A program made the position numbers and the translations under genes. From Caenorhabditis elegans (lineage: Eukaryota; Nematoda; Chromadorea; Rhabditida; Rhabditidae): 64,000 nt of DNA. This document shows positions 1-17,503 of this stretch, one piece after another. The DNA lies in contig NC_003284.9 of NCBI RefSeq assembly GCF_000002985.6, positions 15,934,001-15,998,000 on the forward strand, given 5' to 3'. The notes under the pieces are model-generated. The model was not told the DNA's origin. It was given only the letters and a program-made list of their open reading frames with translations, and searched no databases. Within the stretch, counting starts at the first letter, position 1. Every line of letters starts with the position of its first letter.

Positions 1-5322
<5,322 letters not shown>

Positions 5323-6283
5323 CTGAAAATTTGAAAGTTTTAGTGGAGTTAGAAGCTGAATATTTCCAAAAAAAAAAAAGACAGAAAATTAAAAAAAATA
5401 AATTTCGTAAAAATGACTGTTCGGAAGGCTTAAACAATTTTAAATTGTTTTTTTTTAAGTTTAAAATTCTCAAGGAAAGCGTCTGGGTCTTGCCGCGCTA
5501 ACTGCAATTTTTATGATTTTTTTTCTAGGTTTTTCTAAATTACAAAACCTGATAACTTGAACAATTTAAAACCTAAAACGTTCAGCTTGAGAGGGAGCAA
5601 AAATTCAGTGCAAAATTATACAGGCTAACGAAATATATACCTTTTTAATTTCTTAAGTTTTTATAATAATAAATTGCGAAATATATGCACTTTTCCGACA
5701 ATATTTTGTTACTTGATATAACTTGTCTGAATTTGTAAAATTTCACTTTAAAAATACCGAGTTTTTTTCAGAATAAAAAAGTTATTCGTACTTTTTCAAA
5801 AAAGTCACAAAACTTTGGAATACACACAAACTGAACTTGATATCACAAAAACTAATTCTCTTTTCGAAAATCAAATCATTAGCACAACAAAACGGGCAAA
5901 TAAATTGTACACAAGCAGGAGAAGCGAGAGCAATTGTTGTGATACTAATGGTATCACGTTACCACCAAAATGCGTGCAGTCTCCTGGTCTCCTGTGTCGA
6001 TCAAAAACGGTGATGAGATAAGACAGACTGAGGACCCCTAGGTGACAGCGCATTTGTGTGTTTTGAATGTGATTTGTGTGCAAGTTTGTAGGTAGCTGGT
6101 GACTATAATGTCGCTGATCTTGCCAAGATAGGAAGTGTATGGGGTGGAGCACATGTGTGTTCATGGATAATGACGTGTTTTTGTCGATGTTGGTGTCGAT
6201 GTGTGTTGAAAGGGGAGACGAGCACAAAATTGGCGGAGTAGGAACAAAAGTGCACAATTGACACAAATCAAATGCTCTTTTTG

Positions 6284-6713
6284 AAGGTGGTCGAATTTTT
6301 ATTGCTTTATTAGACTTAAAATTGTCTGAAAAACTCAAATTTCATAATGAAACTTCTTGAAAACTTTTCAAAACAAAAGTTATGACGGCTCAAAGAATTG
6401 CCTATTTAGTTAAAATTTGCAACTTGACCGAATTGTCCATGTCGCAGCGGCTGGAAACAATTTTATTTGAAATCTCCGGACAATTTTGAGTATACATACA
6501 ATGTGTTTTTAAAAGTGATTTTAAAAAAAATTGATCTCAGCCGCTGTGACAAGTCGGTCAAATTTCAAATGTTAACTAATTTTAGGCCATTTTTTTACCC
6601 GTCATAACTTTTTTTTTGAAAAGTTTTCAAGAAGTTTCATTATAAAATTCGGTGTTTTCAAACAATTTTGATTCTAATAAATCAATCTAAAAAAATTGAC
6701 TACGCCACCTTTA
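6284..6713. repeat. Palindromic MITE, GAAGGTGGT...CCACCTTTAA ends
   Basis: The left arm (GAAGGTGGTCGAATTTTTAT) is mirrored at the right by AAAAATTGACTACGCCACC. Internal matches include CATAATGAAACTTCTTGAAA and its complement. It is the same family as 28865-29168. The right end abuts TTAA. Confidence 0.75.
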
Positions 6714-8440
6714 ATGCAAGACAACTCAAATTTGTTTGAAGATAATGTATAAAATTTCATTTTTAGCCAAACCAAGCAATTTAATAATTTGAGAATATCG
6801 AATTTGGATAAAAATAAATGGTCGAAACCATGAAAAAAATCCTCCCAAATTTTGTCTTGCACAAAAATTTACAACACTTTTTGATGTTTTATTTTTTGGA
6901 AATTGATTAGATATATTCAAAAACAAATTAACAAAAAATATTAGAAATTAAAAAACAAAACCAAAATATGAGCAAAAAGTGTTGTCAAATTACGAATTCT
7001 AATTTTCCAGAGGTTTCCAACAGAAATTTATTTTTTTTTCTAGAAATTCACAAAAATGTTGTACTAGTACTATTGGTTTTCTGGTCAGTTTGTTGTTGAC
7101 TTTATAACTTATAAATGCGGGTGAAACACCAGTTCACTGGGTTCAAAGAACAATTTAAGGAATACATGTGTGTAGTTTCATTTAAACAACCGTTTGTAAA
7201 TTTTTTTGACAATTCAAAATATAAAAAATTTTAAAAACTACAGCTATTTAAAAAAATTTTCCAATGTACTTTTTATTTTGTAATCCTAATGTTTGAAATA
7301 ACAAATAATATAATAGTCGAAATTTGTTTAAAACTGTGCTACAAACTCGAATCAAGTTCAAAAAGTACCACAAAACGCATGACTTGCCAAAAAAAAACTG
7401 CAATATCTTTAACATAAAAGAACTGATTGATAGAAAAAAGTTCACAAAAAAATGCTGAAAAGTGAGAAGAATCAGCACGACAACATCAGCACCAGTGCGC
7501 CTAGGCGAACAAGACACACAAGTCATAATATAAATCAAAATTGAACGTATTGAATACTACAAGTTATCAAAACAATGATGATCTTTTTAATGTGTCACCG
7601 ACACCTCAATGATCAGGTATCTCTCTCTCTCTCTCATTTTCTTAGAAGTTTAGGTCTTTTCCCAACCCAGTTCCTCTTGCCGCCCTGCCTAGAATCGTAG
7701 ACTGTCTGCGTCTCGTCTGCAAAAAAACTGTTTGATTGTTTGCATTTGGTGCTTACTTTGTGAATGAAAATATTTTTGAACTGATGTTATTAAACTTTTG
7801 GCCTTTCTAGTTTAAGAAACGTCTGAATCGAAAAAAAAACATCGGGTCAACTTTGGATCAAAAGTGGAAAAGATAGATCAAAAAGAGATATCGAATTGAT
7901 ACTGATGTTTGTAAATTAAAAAATTTCACATAAGAGAAATTTTTTTCTAAATGTTTAATAATATTTCGGTTTAAAATTCTTAATGTAAACTTAACAATGG
8001 ATTGGTAAATTGCAACTTTTTAAATTGAAACCAAATGTGTAAAATTATTTCAAACTGATTTCATATGGAATAGTACTTGTTGAAGGTTTTTTGGTGGAAC
8101 AGTACTTTTGCAATGTTTTTATTGTTTTTGGGTATTGGAACAATATTAATAAAGGGTTTAAAAATATTTATCAGATTTAAATTTCTGCGCAAGTCCCATC
8201 GGGGATTTTTTCAACGGTATATGAAGTAGTGTAGAAATGCACTGACCGATTTTAACAATTATTTTTAAACTGTTTAACATAGTTTGAATAACATAATTTA
8301 CATGGCAAAAATGAGCCCTAAAACCACTATGAAATAAATGTTACATTGTGTAAAAGGGCGTTTCGAGATAATTTCTAATGAATTTGCAAAACTTGCAAGA
8401 TGAACTGCTGCACTAAATCTCCTCGGATCCACATTTAGAA

Positions 8441-8772
8441 CAGGGGTGTGCGGCAAATTTGCCGAATTTGCCGTTTGCCGAGTTTGGCTAATTCCGAAAC
8501 TTGCCGCACACATCAAAAGTTTGACAGTACAATTCTGACCAAAACTATTGATTTTTTCTCCAATAATTTAGTAAAATTACACAAAATTGGAAACAATTGA
8601 GTAAACATACTCCACGGAATTTATTCGGAAACCAGATGTTTGTAGAGATTTCTGTAGTTTTGGTGCTCCAAAAAGCATCCAAAAGTGCCAAATTTTTCGG
8701 AGTTTGTTAGGCACGGCAAATTTGCCGAATTTGGCGAGCTCGGCAAATTTTAAAATTTGCCGCTCACCCCTG
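8441..8772. mobile_element. hAT-like MITE with intact 8-bp target duplication
   Basis: It begins CAGGGGTGTGCGGCAAATTT and ends AAATTTGCCGCTCACCCCTG. Both sides are flanked by the identical 8-mer ATTTAGAA (8433-8440 and 8773-8780). CAGGG-type ends with 8-bp duplications are the hallmark of hAT transposons. At 332 bp and without an ORF it is non-autonomous. The perfect duplication suggests relatively recent insertion. Confidence 0.85.
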
Positions 8773-10000
8773 ATTTAGAACGACATAGCCAGCGATTTCT
8801 GAAACAGACTTTCAAACTTTTAACCATATGCAAAATTGCAATATTAATGGTTCAAATTGTATATTTCCATTTTATGAACAAGTGTTCTTACACACATTTT
8901 TTCTTCAATGTAGGTGCATTTTGTAAGAAATCAATTTTCAGATTTATCAAGATCTCCTGTACAAATTGCAGTTATACCTTTGAAAATCGAAAAGAATACC
9001 GTTTAAATAAATCGGAATAAAATTGTTGTCTATACTCCTGAAGTCTACTGAAATTTTCAATACTTGAAACATTTTTTTAAAATCATTTCAATTGCCTAAA
9101 ACAATTTCAGACGCAACTCGATCACTATTATCAAATGTCTCAAAAGAAGATATCAGCATTTGAGTAGAGAAAAGGACCCGTTCCAAGTGATAAATGCGAT
9201 TTAATTGGCGGAGCTTATCCCGCCTCAGGCGCCTCCTGACTACTGAAGAGGGAGAGAAAAAGAAGAAAAATGTACTTGCATTACACTATATCTCCTCACT
9301 TTCATCAATTCCCCTATTTTATGACTTTTTATCATGGTCCTCACCCATGTTTCAATTGATTTTTTATTTTATTTAAAATGTCATTAAAAGTGTCTATCAA
9401 AATGTTGCATTTTGTTCCCCAACAACTTTTATTGAGCAATCGACTGCTCCGTTAGGTTACACATGAGAAGACGGGCTCTCCTAAGACCTCAAGATCAAAT
9501 TTCAAACAGACGTTTTATTTTTAGTCTTATCACAGCAAAACACAACTTTGAAAAAATAGTTTAACTTGTACCAAAAAATTATTAATTTGAAATTTTCGGT
9601 TTTTTAAAGACTTTCAGCTCCATAACATTCTTATACCCAGATTTTTTTCAAATTTCATGAGCCAAAAATGCACTAAACAATTTCAGATAAAACTTTGGAA
9701 GTTGGAGCTATTTTTCGCCGGCAAAATTTTTTTAAAGTTACATATGTTCAACGAATTTTTTTTTTAATTCCACAACTTTTCAGAGTTTTAGATCATTTTC
9801 TCGAAAATTTTAAACATGCATTTCAAATATATTTTTAATTTCTCTGTACTTTGATGTACTGTACTTTGTACTGAAACATTTCCAAAATTAATTGTTTGTA
9901 ATTTTATTAAATTTTTAGAATCAATTATTCAAAATTTTTGTGATAATTTAAATGATTTCTAGACATTGTTTTCAACAGCTTTTCATGATAATATTTCAAA

Positions 10001-10008
10001 CTTTTCAG
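10001..10008 (+). promoter_or_regulatory. Probable SL trans-splice acceptor of collagen gene
   Basis: CTTTTCAG lies three bases before the collagen ATG at 10012, with AT-rich sequence upstream. In nematodes an acceptor with no upstream exon in this position usually receives a spliced leader. This is inferred from position only. Confidence 0.5.
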
Positions 10009-10011
10009 AAA

Positions 10012-13000
10012 ATGCGACTACTAATACTATTACTACTGACTATCAGTTCCATATATTGTGCCCTTGACACAGCGGCTGTCATCGCAATCCAGACAGAAAT
10101 CAACAAACATAGTGCAGATATTGAAATGATTTTAGACGTAAGTTACATGTTTTCAATTTCACTTTTTTTCCAAAGATACCCCTTATTCCAGCACGTAAAA
10201 AATCTGAATGCACGTGTAAGTGATCTCGGTCGTCCTGGGCCACCTGGAACAAATGGGTCACCAGGATTCCCAGGGTCAAAAGGAGAGAAAGGAGATCGGT
10301 CAGAGGATGGTAAGTGTAGTGTAGCAGGGTTGTGCTCTTATCATCTTATGAGAATTGGACTTTTGATTTGGCATATTTGAGTTGAAAAATGATGACTTAT
10401 AATTGACATATTAGATGTGGAACTGAGTGTAAATGGCACACAATAAACTGCAAAAAGGGATCTACAGTGCCGGCCATAATTCTATCCAATTTTTGATTTT
10501 TGATAAATTTACAAATTTTTCAAACGAGCACAACTTAAAAACTGGGCATGCTCTCGAAACAAGTTCGACTAATGAAGTATTGTCCATAATTACGTCTATT
10601 TGTATTTAATTGCTTAAATTGTTTACCAGTGTCATGACAAAAAATACAGCGGCCGACAGAGCATGTTCGTGAGCCCGTTTTTGACAATGTTTACTGATTC
10701 GGCCGTATCTAGAAAACTAATTGTTTTCCGAAAATGTTGTTAAAGTAAAATAATTTTCACTTCCCATCATTTGTATCTATTACCTTTGTTCTGAAAAACC
10801 CAGCAAAAAAGTTATGAGAAATTAAACTAGAAAAGTGTACGACCACACCTAGAGCATTTCTCGCAAATGATAAATTTTTTCCCTAAATCTTGATATCGTG
10901 TTTGATTATAGCTTAATTGTGATTTTAGAGTTGTAATTATTTGAAAATGGTCGAAAAAAAAAATCGAAATAAGTAACCTGGTTTTTGGTGGTAGAGCATG
11001 AGCAGTGCACAGTGAGCGACTAGTTTGCACTTCCATAACTTTTTTGCTGAACTTTTTAGAACAAAGTGAGTAGGCACAAATTATGGCAAGTAGCATGCAG
11101 ACTATTTCACTTCAAAAACATTTTCAGAAAAACAAATTAGTTTTCGAGATACGGGCGAATCAGTAAAAGTTGTCAAAAACGGACTCACGAGATGTCGGCC
11201 GCTGTATTTCTTGTCATGACACTGGTAAACAACTTGAACAATCAAATACAAGTAGACGTAATGATGGACAATACTTTATTAGTTGAACTTTTTTCGATAG
11301 CATGCCCAGTTTTTAAGTTGTGCTCGTTTGAAAAATCTGTAAATTTATTCAAAATCTAAAATTGAATACATTTTTGGCCGGCATTGTACATTCAAAATTA
11401 TATTATGAGAAAACTTGGTAACTGGATCATTTCGTAAATATATAATTTTGAAATACTTTGGAAAAGTAAGTATTACTGTGATATTTGATAATTTATAGTA
11501 TTACTATCTGATAGTGAATGATTTTCATAATTTCTCCACTGGCGCTATTCAACCTTCAAAGGTTTCCAATTGTGAGATTTTGCACTGAATTTTCTCAAAC
11601 GAAATTAAAAAATTCATAGTAGTCAAAATATTTCATTTTAAAGCCGCCACGGCAACTTTTAAAAATCCCCACAAGTAAAAATAGCAATCAGTTATTTTTC
11701 AGGAATGAGCGGTAGAGATGGAATGCAAGGTATCCCCGGAGTGAAAGGAGATATGGGACCGCTTGGACCAACTGGAATGAAAGGAGATAAAGGATCTATG
11801 GTAAGCCTCAGCTCAAACATTTTTGACACATTCTTCAATTCAGGGTTTCCCTGGACAAAAAGGAGAGGGTGGAAACTCTGGAATTCCTGGACTCAAGGGA
11901 GACACCGGTATACCTGGAAAGGTTGGCGAACCTGGATCAACTGGGCAGCCCGGCTCGAAAGGAGAAAAGGGAATGGAAGGACTCCCAGGAACCAACGGTC
12001 TGCCCGGTGCTCCTGGATGGCCAGGCAGTAAGGGTGAAGATGGACTTCCGGGAAGACCAGGGTCGCCGGGATTCCCTGGAAAGAAGGGAGACGTTGGAAA
12101 TGGAGGAGTCCCAGGAGTGCCTGGTATGATTGGAGAACGAGGATTGCCCGGAGCACCGGGAGCACAGGTATTTATGTCTTGTGCTTTTGCAAATAGCTAT
12201 CTATAGTTTATGTGTTTTTGGCAAGTTATAGGGGTGGGGGTTATTAAAAAATGAGAATTTTTAAGTATTGCTCAAATGTGATGGAGATTGGGAACAAAAT
12301 GGAACATTAAAGGTGGACTACGCTCAGTGGGGAAATTGCTTTAAAACAAGCCTATGGAGTCAAAATGACCAAATATCATGATAAAAAAATTCAAAAAAAA
12401 TTTCGAGATTTTATATGATTTTTTGAAAATTGGAAAAATCTCAGTTTTCACCTAATTCCTATTTTAATTTCCGCCGCTTGCACGTTTTTATTTTTATTTA
12501 TTGTTAGTTTTTCTTATTTTCACCGATTTTCGATATTCTCAGAGTAGTTTTGCTTGAAATTTGAAGAAAAAAAAATTCAAAATAAATGCAAGTTGTTGGT
12601 TTAAAAGCTAGTTTACAAGCGTAAATCTGTGAAATTAATTAATTCAGGTTTGAAATCGTTTAAATGCGTTTTTTTTCTTATTTTACGCCTGTATGCTTGC
12701 TTTTTATTTAAAAATTTATATTTATTTCGAATTTTTCTTCAAATTTCAATCAAAAATACTACTACGAAAACATTGAAAATCGGTGGAAAATAAGAAAAAC
12801 AAACAATAAATAAAAATAAAAACGTGCAAGCGCGCTCCATCGAACAAATCCGATTGGCGGAAATTAAAATAGGAATTAGGTGAAAACTGAGATTTTTCCA
12901 GTTTTCAAAAAATCATATAAAATCTAGAAAGTTTTTTTGAATTTTTTTTATCATGATATTCAGTCATTGTGACCTCATAGGCATGTTCTAAAGCATTTTC

Positions 13001-14811
13001 CCCACTGAGCGTAGTCAACCTTTTTCTAGCATGTTTCGGAAATTTATTCAAGTGTTGAGTGACCACTACTGAGATTTACGCCATACATTTTTCACAACTT
13101 TGTAAAAAATCATTTTATTCAACATTCCGATGCTTTTGTACTTAAACATACGATCAGTGGATTTGTTGTTTTAAAAAACATTCTAAATTCTTTTGAAATA
13201 CTTGCCAAAACAAACAATTTTTGTACTTTGAAAAATGATCCTGATCATTGTTTACCATAACATTTTTGAATCTATATTTACCCAATTTTCCAATAGGCAG
13301 ACAGAACAGACTGTTTTTTTCCAAAAGTCGGCAACACATTTTGAATGGATCAACTTGTTATTTCTGAGTTGAATTTGTTACTCGTAAACAGTAGAAATAG
13401 TTGAACAAACATGTAAGTCAAACATTGCTTAGTGGGCTGCAAATGATCAGTCTCAAGATAACTATGATTTGTAGTATATTTCAATTTCAGGGAATGATGG
13501 GACCAATTGGACCACCCGGACAACTTGGACTCCCAGGACCGAAGGGTGATCTTGGATCTGCTGGACTTCCAGGAAGCAAAGGAGAAATGGGAAAGGATGG
13601 AATTCCAGGTCTTCCAGGTGAGGCTGGTACAACTTTTTGAGGCATCTGAAATGTTGTGATTAAAGATTAAAAAATTAAATTAAAAAGGGCACTCACAATA
13701 AAACTTCTAAATGTAGGAAATTGTGTTTTTAAATTTATTTTACTCAACTTTTTCATAATTTTTGAAAACTGGATTTTTTCCCAAATTGAGACAAATTGAC
13801 CCAAGTAAAAAACCGTTTTTTTCAAGTTTTCCGTTTATTTTAATGTTTAGAATTTGCATTTCAATCTAATATTTATTGAGCACTGCTAAACATTATCCAA
13901 CATAAAATTCTGAAAAACTTTAAACCCTCACATCTGGAAAGTGCATTTTTAGCCAAGTTTTTTTTTGAACCACCACGTAGGATATCTTTTATTCTCACTA
14001 GTTCTATAAAATAATTTGAAACCCCGAAAGTTACCGTCCCGTTTTCAAATCATAATTTCAAAAATTTTCTGGAAAATTCCAAAAATAATTCTACATCTCA
14101 AAGTCTGAATTTGCTACCTAATTTCTACATTGCGTCACAAAATTACTTTATTTGTTTCAAAAAAATTTCACGTAGTCAGAATACTATGTACGTAACTTGG
14201 GATCACCTTATTTAATGTCTGATCTCTCCAAGTTCCGTCATCACTTAATCCTATTACATTTCACTTCTGTCAGGCTGGATCGTGAACGACAAAGGCTACT
14301 GCATCTTGGCGCTGGGCAACTGTCCCCCGGCTTTCACTCAGATTGGAGCTTACCAGGTTCGTCTGTACTTGTTCTCTCTAGTCTGGCGGCGCCAAACTGT
14401 CCAAAAAATCGTCCTTCCCAATAAGAAACTTTTGCTTTCACCTTCAATGTTACCACAAATTGAAAATGAAACTGAATCAAGTTTGCCATTAAAAATGAGA
14501 CAAATTGAGATGGTTGGTGCCAGACTTTTACGGCCTCATAATTAGCCGAGGAATACTTAGTAGAAAGTAAAAATTTGATCGAAAAAAAAACAGTTTGTCG
14601 GAAATTCACGTTCAGACTTGACACTCTAGTTTCCCGATTCACTTCATATTGCATGTCAAGATGATGTACATATTGAAAACTGAAATAACCAAGTGTTCTT
14701 CAGGCGCATGTTGACAATTATCGCTTCGGCGACTATTCACTGGTCAAGTCATCCGGCATCGGAGGAAACGAAGAACAATTCGCGTTGAAAGTTCATGCTT
14801 GCTGCCGATAA
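10012..14811 (+). CDS. Secreted short-chain collagen with Cys-rich C-terminal tail
   Basis: The exons are 10012-10137, 10192-10309, 11703-11800, 11844-12167, 13491-13617, 14274-14356 and 14704-14811, giving 327 aa in consistent phase. The start [13 protein letters not shown] is a signal peptide. A short N-terminal segment ([15 protein letters not shown]) looks helical. Then come about 200 residues of Gly-X-Y, nearly uninterrupted and rich in GLPG and KGEKG. The chain ends in a non-collagenous tail of about 65 residues with Cys at NDKGYC, GNC and the final ACCR. It lacks the transmembrane region and Cys-flanked blocks of cuticle collagens, so a basement-membrane-like or extracellular-matrix role is more likely. 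The tail may be a trimerisation module; I cannot assign it to type IV NC1. The donor after 14356 (GTTCGT) is weak. Confidence 0.9.
10465..11386. mobile_element. Tc1/mariner-like foldback element in collagen intron
   Basis: The termini CAGTGCCGGCCATAATTC and CATTTTTGGCCGGCATTG are flanked by TA on both sides. Inverted arms of about 350-400 bp mirror each other (GAGCACAACTTAAAAACTGG, CCAGTGTCATGACAA, ACAGCGGCCGACA). The ends resemble the known Tc1 terminus beginning CAGTGCTGGCC. No transposase ORF is present. It sits in intron 10310-11702. Confidence 0.88.
12311..13021. repeat. Palindromic MITE with AGGTGGACTACGCTCAGTGG ends
   Basis: The left arm (AGGTGGACTACGCTCAGTGG) is mirrored by CCCCACTGAGCGTAGTC at the right, with long internal arms that also match. 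The left flank is TTAA. It is related to the copies at 32340, 39031 and 61676, which share CACTGGCGCTACTCCAC. It lies in collagen intron 12168-13490. Confidence 0.8.
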
Positions 14812-14842
14812 TTACAGGCGGTTTGGTTTGGAAATGCCAAAT

Positions 14843-14848
14843 AATAAA
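14843..14848 (+). terminator. Polyadenylation signal of short-chain collagen gene
   Basis: AATAAA lies 32 nt after the stop codon, a usual distance for a short nematode 3' UTR. A second AATAAA lies near 14932. Confidence 0.7.
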
Positions 14849-15357
14849 TGCGAAATATATGTTTAAAAAAAGAATACTCGACACCTCATCATTTTTATTT
14901 CTCTCGTATACTTACACTTGCTACTACTCTTGAATAAATGTTTGTTTGGTTTTGTCCATTGGTCAGAGTGCATTCCGGGGTCATTTGATTCAAGAACCCT
15001 TGAAACTTATAAAAAATGTTTCATATAAAACTTGCAGTGCATATTAGAAATTTGTTAAATTTTTCACAGTTGTTTTTTTGTAAAACGTCCTTGCCTTGTT
15101 TCTTCGGTGAAAACTTAGTTTTCATCAATTTTTTGGAATTCGTGAAAAAAAAAAAGTTTTTCTAGTTTTATTCTAATTGTGTTTAAAATATTCACGTTCG
15201 AATTAGATTTCTCGATAAATAGATTTTAACCGTGAGTTTAAAAAATTTGGTAATTCTTCATCTTTAATATGGAGATTACTTTCGAGAAGTTAAACGTTTT
15301 TAATTCTGAATTTTAACAAAAATTTATGCCAAAAATCGGCCGCAGATAATCCATTAA

Positions 15358-15782
15358 AGATGGGGTACCGAAATCTGGGAAATATTTTTTAAATGACTCC
15401 AAATTTTCCCCTGATTCCGAATATCTAAGTGAAAATTTTTTTATAAAAATTCCCTAATTTTATATTTGAGCTTGAAATCGCGAGTATCATTTGCGTACCC
15501 ATGAGATTTTTAAACTGCGCGCCCAAATAAATTCTCCTCGGAGCGCATTTGCCCCATTTGATTTTCTCTATCAATTTTTATTTCCTTCAGTGTTCAGCTA
15601 TTTTCATTCATTTTTGGGCTCGCATTTGAAAAATCTCATGAGTACGAAAATGAAAATCGCGATTTCAAGCTCAAATATAAAATGAGGGAATTTTTATAAA
15701 AAAAATTTTCACTTAGATATTCGGAATCAGGGGAAAATTTGGAGTCATTTAAAAAATATTTCCCAGATTTCGGTACCCACCT
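15358..15782. repeat. TTAA-flanked palindromic MITE (GGGGTACCGAAATCTGGG family)
   Basis: The arms match over more than 100 bp: GGGGTACCGAAATCTGGGAA at the left, its complement at the right. TTAA stands at both borders (15354-15357 and 15783-15786). The same family occurs at 17789-18216, 23711-24204 and 55030-55739. The central part carries GCGCGCCCAAA and GAGCGC words common to all copies. Confidence 0.85.
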
Positions 15783-17276
15783 TTAAATACCTCACAGTTT
15801 TGGTGCTCACAACTAGAAAACAAACTAATTTGGAAAAACTCCAAAAAAAGCGCTATACATATTTATATAGTAAAAAATATTTGGAATATCAATTCGTCCT
15901 CTGCAAATGACCACTAGAATTTTAATTTAAAAATCAACATAAATTGTCAATTTTTTTCAGCTTTTCGGAAATGAATATTCAATCTGAAAAATTGCATCTT
16001 TAATTTTCCCGCACTTAAAAAATATAAAAAATATAGAAAAGAAAATAAGCAACCAAACATCAAAAAATCAACTTCCCATTACATTCTAGTCTGCTGAACT
16101 TCGAACTTTCAACCTCTAATTATTTAGCCTCTCGAACTTTCAACTTTCAGTTTCACATAATTATTTTTCTTTTGAAATTTTTGAAACTTCTTTGCCAACG
16201 TCATTTTTTAGAACTTCTCTGCAAACTTTGAAAAACAAAAAAAATAGCCAATGGTACACAAGTACCCATTCTCTTCCTAATCCGTTAATTCTTCCTTATT
16301 GCCTTACGACAATTATTTAGGACAATTCCTATTCTTCCGCTAACCTATTGTCCGAGGATTCAACAACGTGTTCCATTGCTAATGTACATACACTCGCAAT
16401 GAGAAGCGTAACCGTATCCTTCCCCCCTCTTTCTTCGTGTCGCTTGGTGACTGCTGGCGAGTAAATAAAAAGTGAATTTCTTTAATTGCAGGTACTGTTA
16501 TAAAAAGGAAGGAAAAGGTGCATTCCATCCACATAACACTCAACTTTTGCCAATGGCAAGCATTATTTTTTCACAGATGGGCCGTAGATGTTTTAATACT
16601 CAGCTGTAGATGTTTTTATATTGTAGACTTTTAATATTAAAAAATTGTACTAAACATCTCTCCACTAACTGAGGAGTAGAGTTTGTGGGAATTTTATTTT
16701 CTTAAATAAAAAGAGAAATATATAAATAAATAATCAATCTAAAACTGATTTAGAATGAACAAAGTAAATATGACTTTAAAAATTTTTCTCAAACGTTTTT
16801 ATGACGATTTTTTAAAGTTTGATTTTTTTATCTGTGTGAAAGCCTTGAAAAATTGCCACATTTAGCTAAAATCTGAACGTTTTGATTTTTGTTTAATGGC
16901 AAAATTCCAATTCAGCTAAATTTGGCGTTTAAATTTAAATGTTTTAATTTGAACCGCCGTACATTTTCAAAAATCGCTAGATAAAATTCGGCAGTTTTGA
17001 GCTAATGTTAGTTAATAAAACAAAACCCCCTTACTCTGCTCCATTTTTAAAAAATTCACTAAGAGCTTTAAAATGATCTGAGCTGTCACTTTTAAAATCA
17101 AATTGCAAAGCCAATAAATTTATGTTTTGAAAGTTTCAAAAACCAGCATCCCTGAAACTGGACTTTTGGTTTTCGAAAGCAAAAAAAAAACGCAAGTGGG
17201 AAAACGCGAAAAAAACTGTCTCACTCGTGCTGTGATAATCCTCGTTTCGGATCTGCTAGCCTCCTAGCGTGACTGG

Positions 17277-17283
17277 TATAAAA
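17277..17283 (+). promoter_or_regulatory. TATA box of cuticle collagen gene
   Basis: TATAAAA sits about 220 bp upstream of the collagen ATG in a locally GC-richer stretch (CTAGCGTGACTGG before, CCGGCGAACGCG after). Highly expressed cuticle collagens commonly have a TATA box. Assignment is by position. Confidence 0.5.
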
Positions 17284-17503
17284 CCGGCGAACGCGTGAAG
17301 GAGATAAAGTCGGAAACTTTTAAAGCTTGGCTTACCTTCAATAAGCTTTTCCCCTTGTGACTACTCTATTGAATATCAAGTTCTCGTCTGATCTTCCCAC
17401 CACTTGATACAAGTGTTTTTTCATCGAGGAATTATTTTTCTCCCGTTATTCATTTTCTTTTATATTCATTACTGTTACTAGTAAATTTGTAATTTTTGAG
17501 GCA

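Larger units (their letters stand above)
5323..10011. other. Intergenic region between MRP gene and short-chain collagen
   Basis: The region separates two divergently transcribed genes and should hold both promoters. I see no convincing exon. It contains MITEs at 6284-6713 and 8441-8772 and a short CT run near 7620-7637. There is also a cluster of GATA-type words (GTGATAA near 9187, CTTATC near 9213) that could be an intestinal enhancer, although such words are common by chance. Confidence 0.7.
14812..17503. other. Intergenic region between the two collagen genes
   Basis: No exon is supported. It holds the TTAA-flanked palindromic element at 15358-15782. A non-repetitive stretch of more mixed composition lies at about 16255-16530 and could be regulatory. 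The promoter of the cuticle collagen lies near 17277. Confidence 0.7.

Noticed and set aside
5871..6338. 155-codon open frame on the minus strand upstream of the MRP gene
   Set aside because: Its composition is rich in His, Thr and Pro without domain character, there is no sensible start context or splice structure, and it overlaps a MITE end. I treat it as chance in upstream DNA.
11705..12206. Extra frames through the collagen Gly-X-Y exons
   Set aside because: These are shadows of the repetitive collagen codons in other frames and on the opposite strand.
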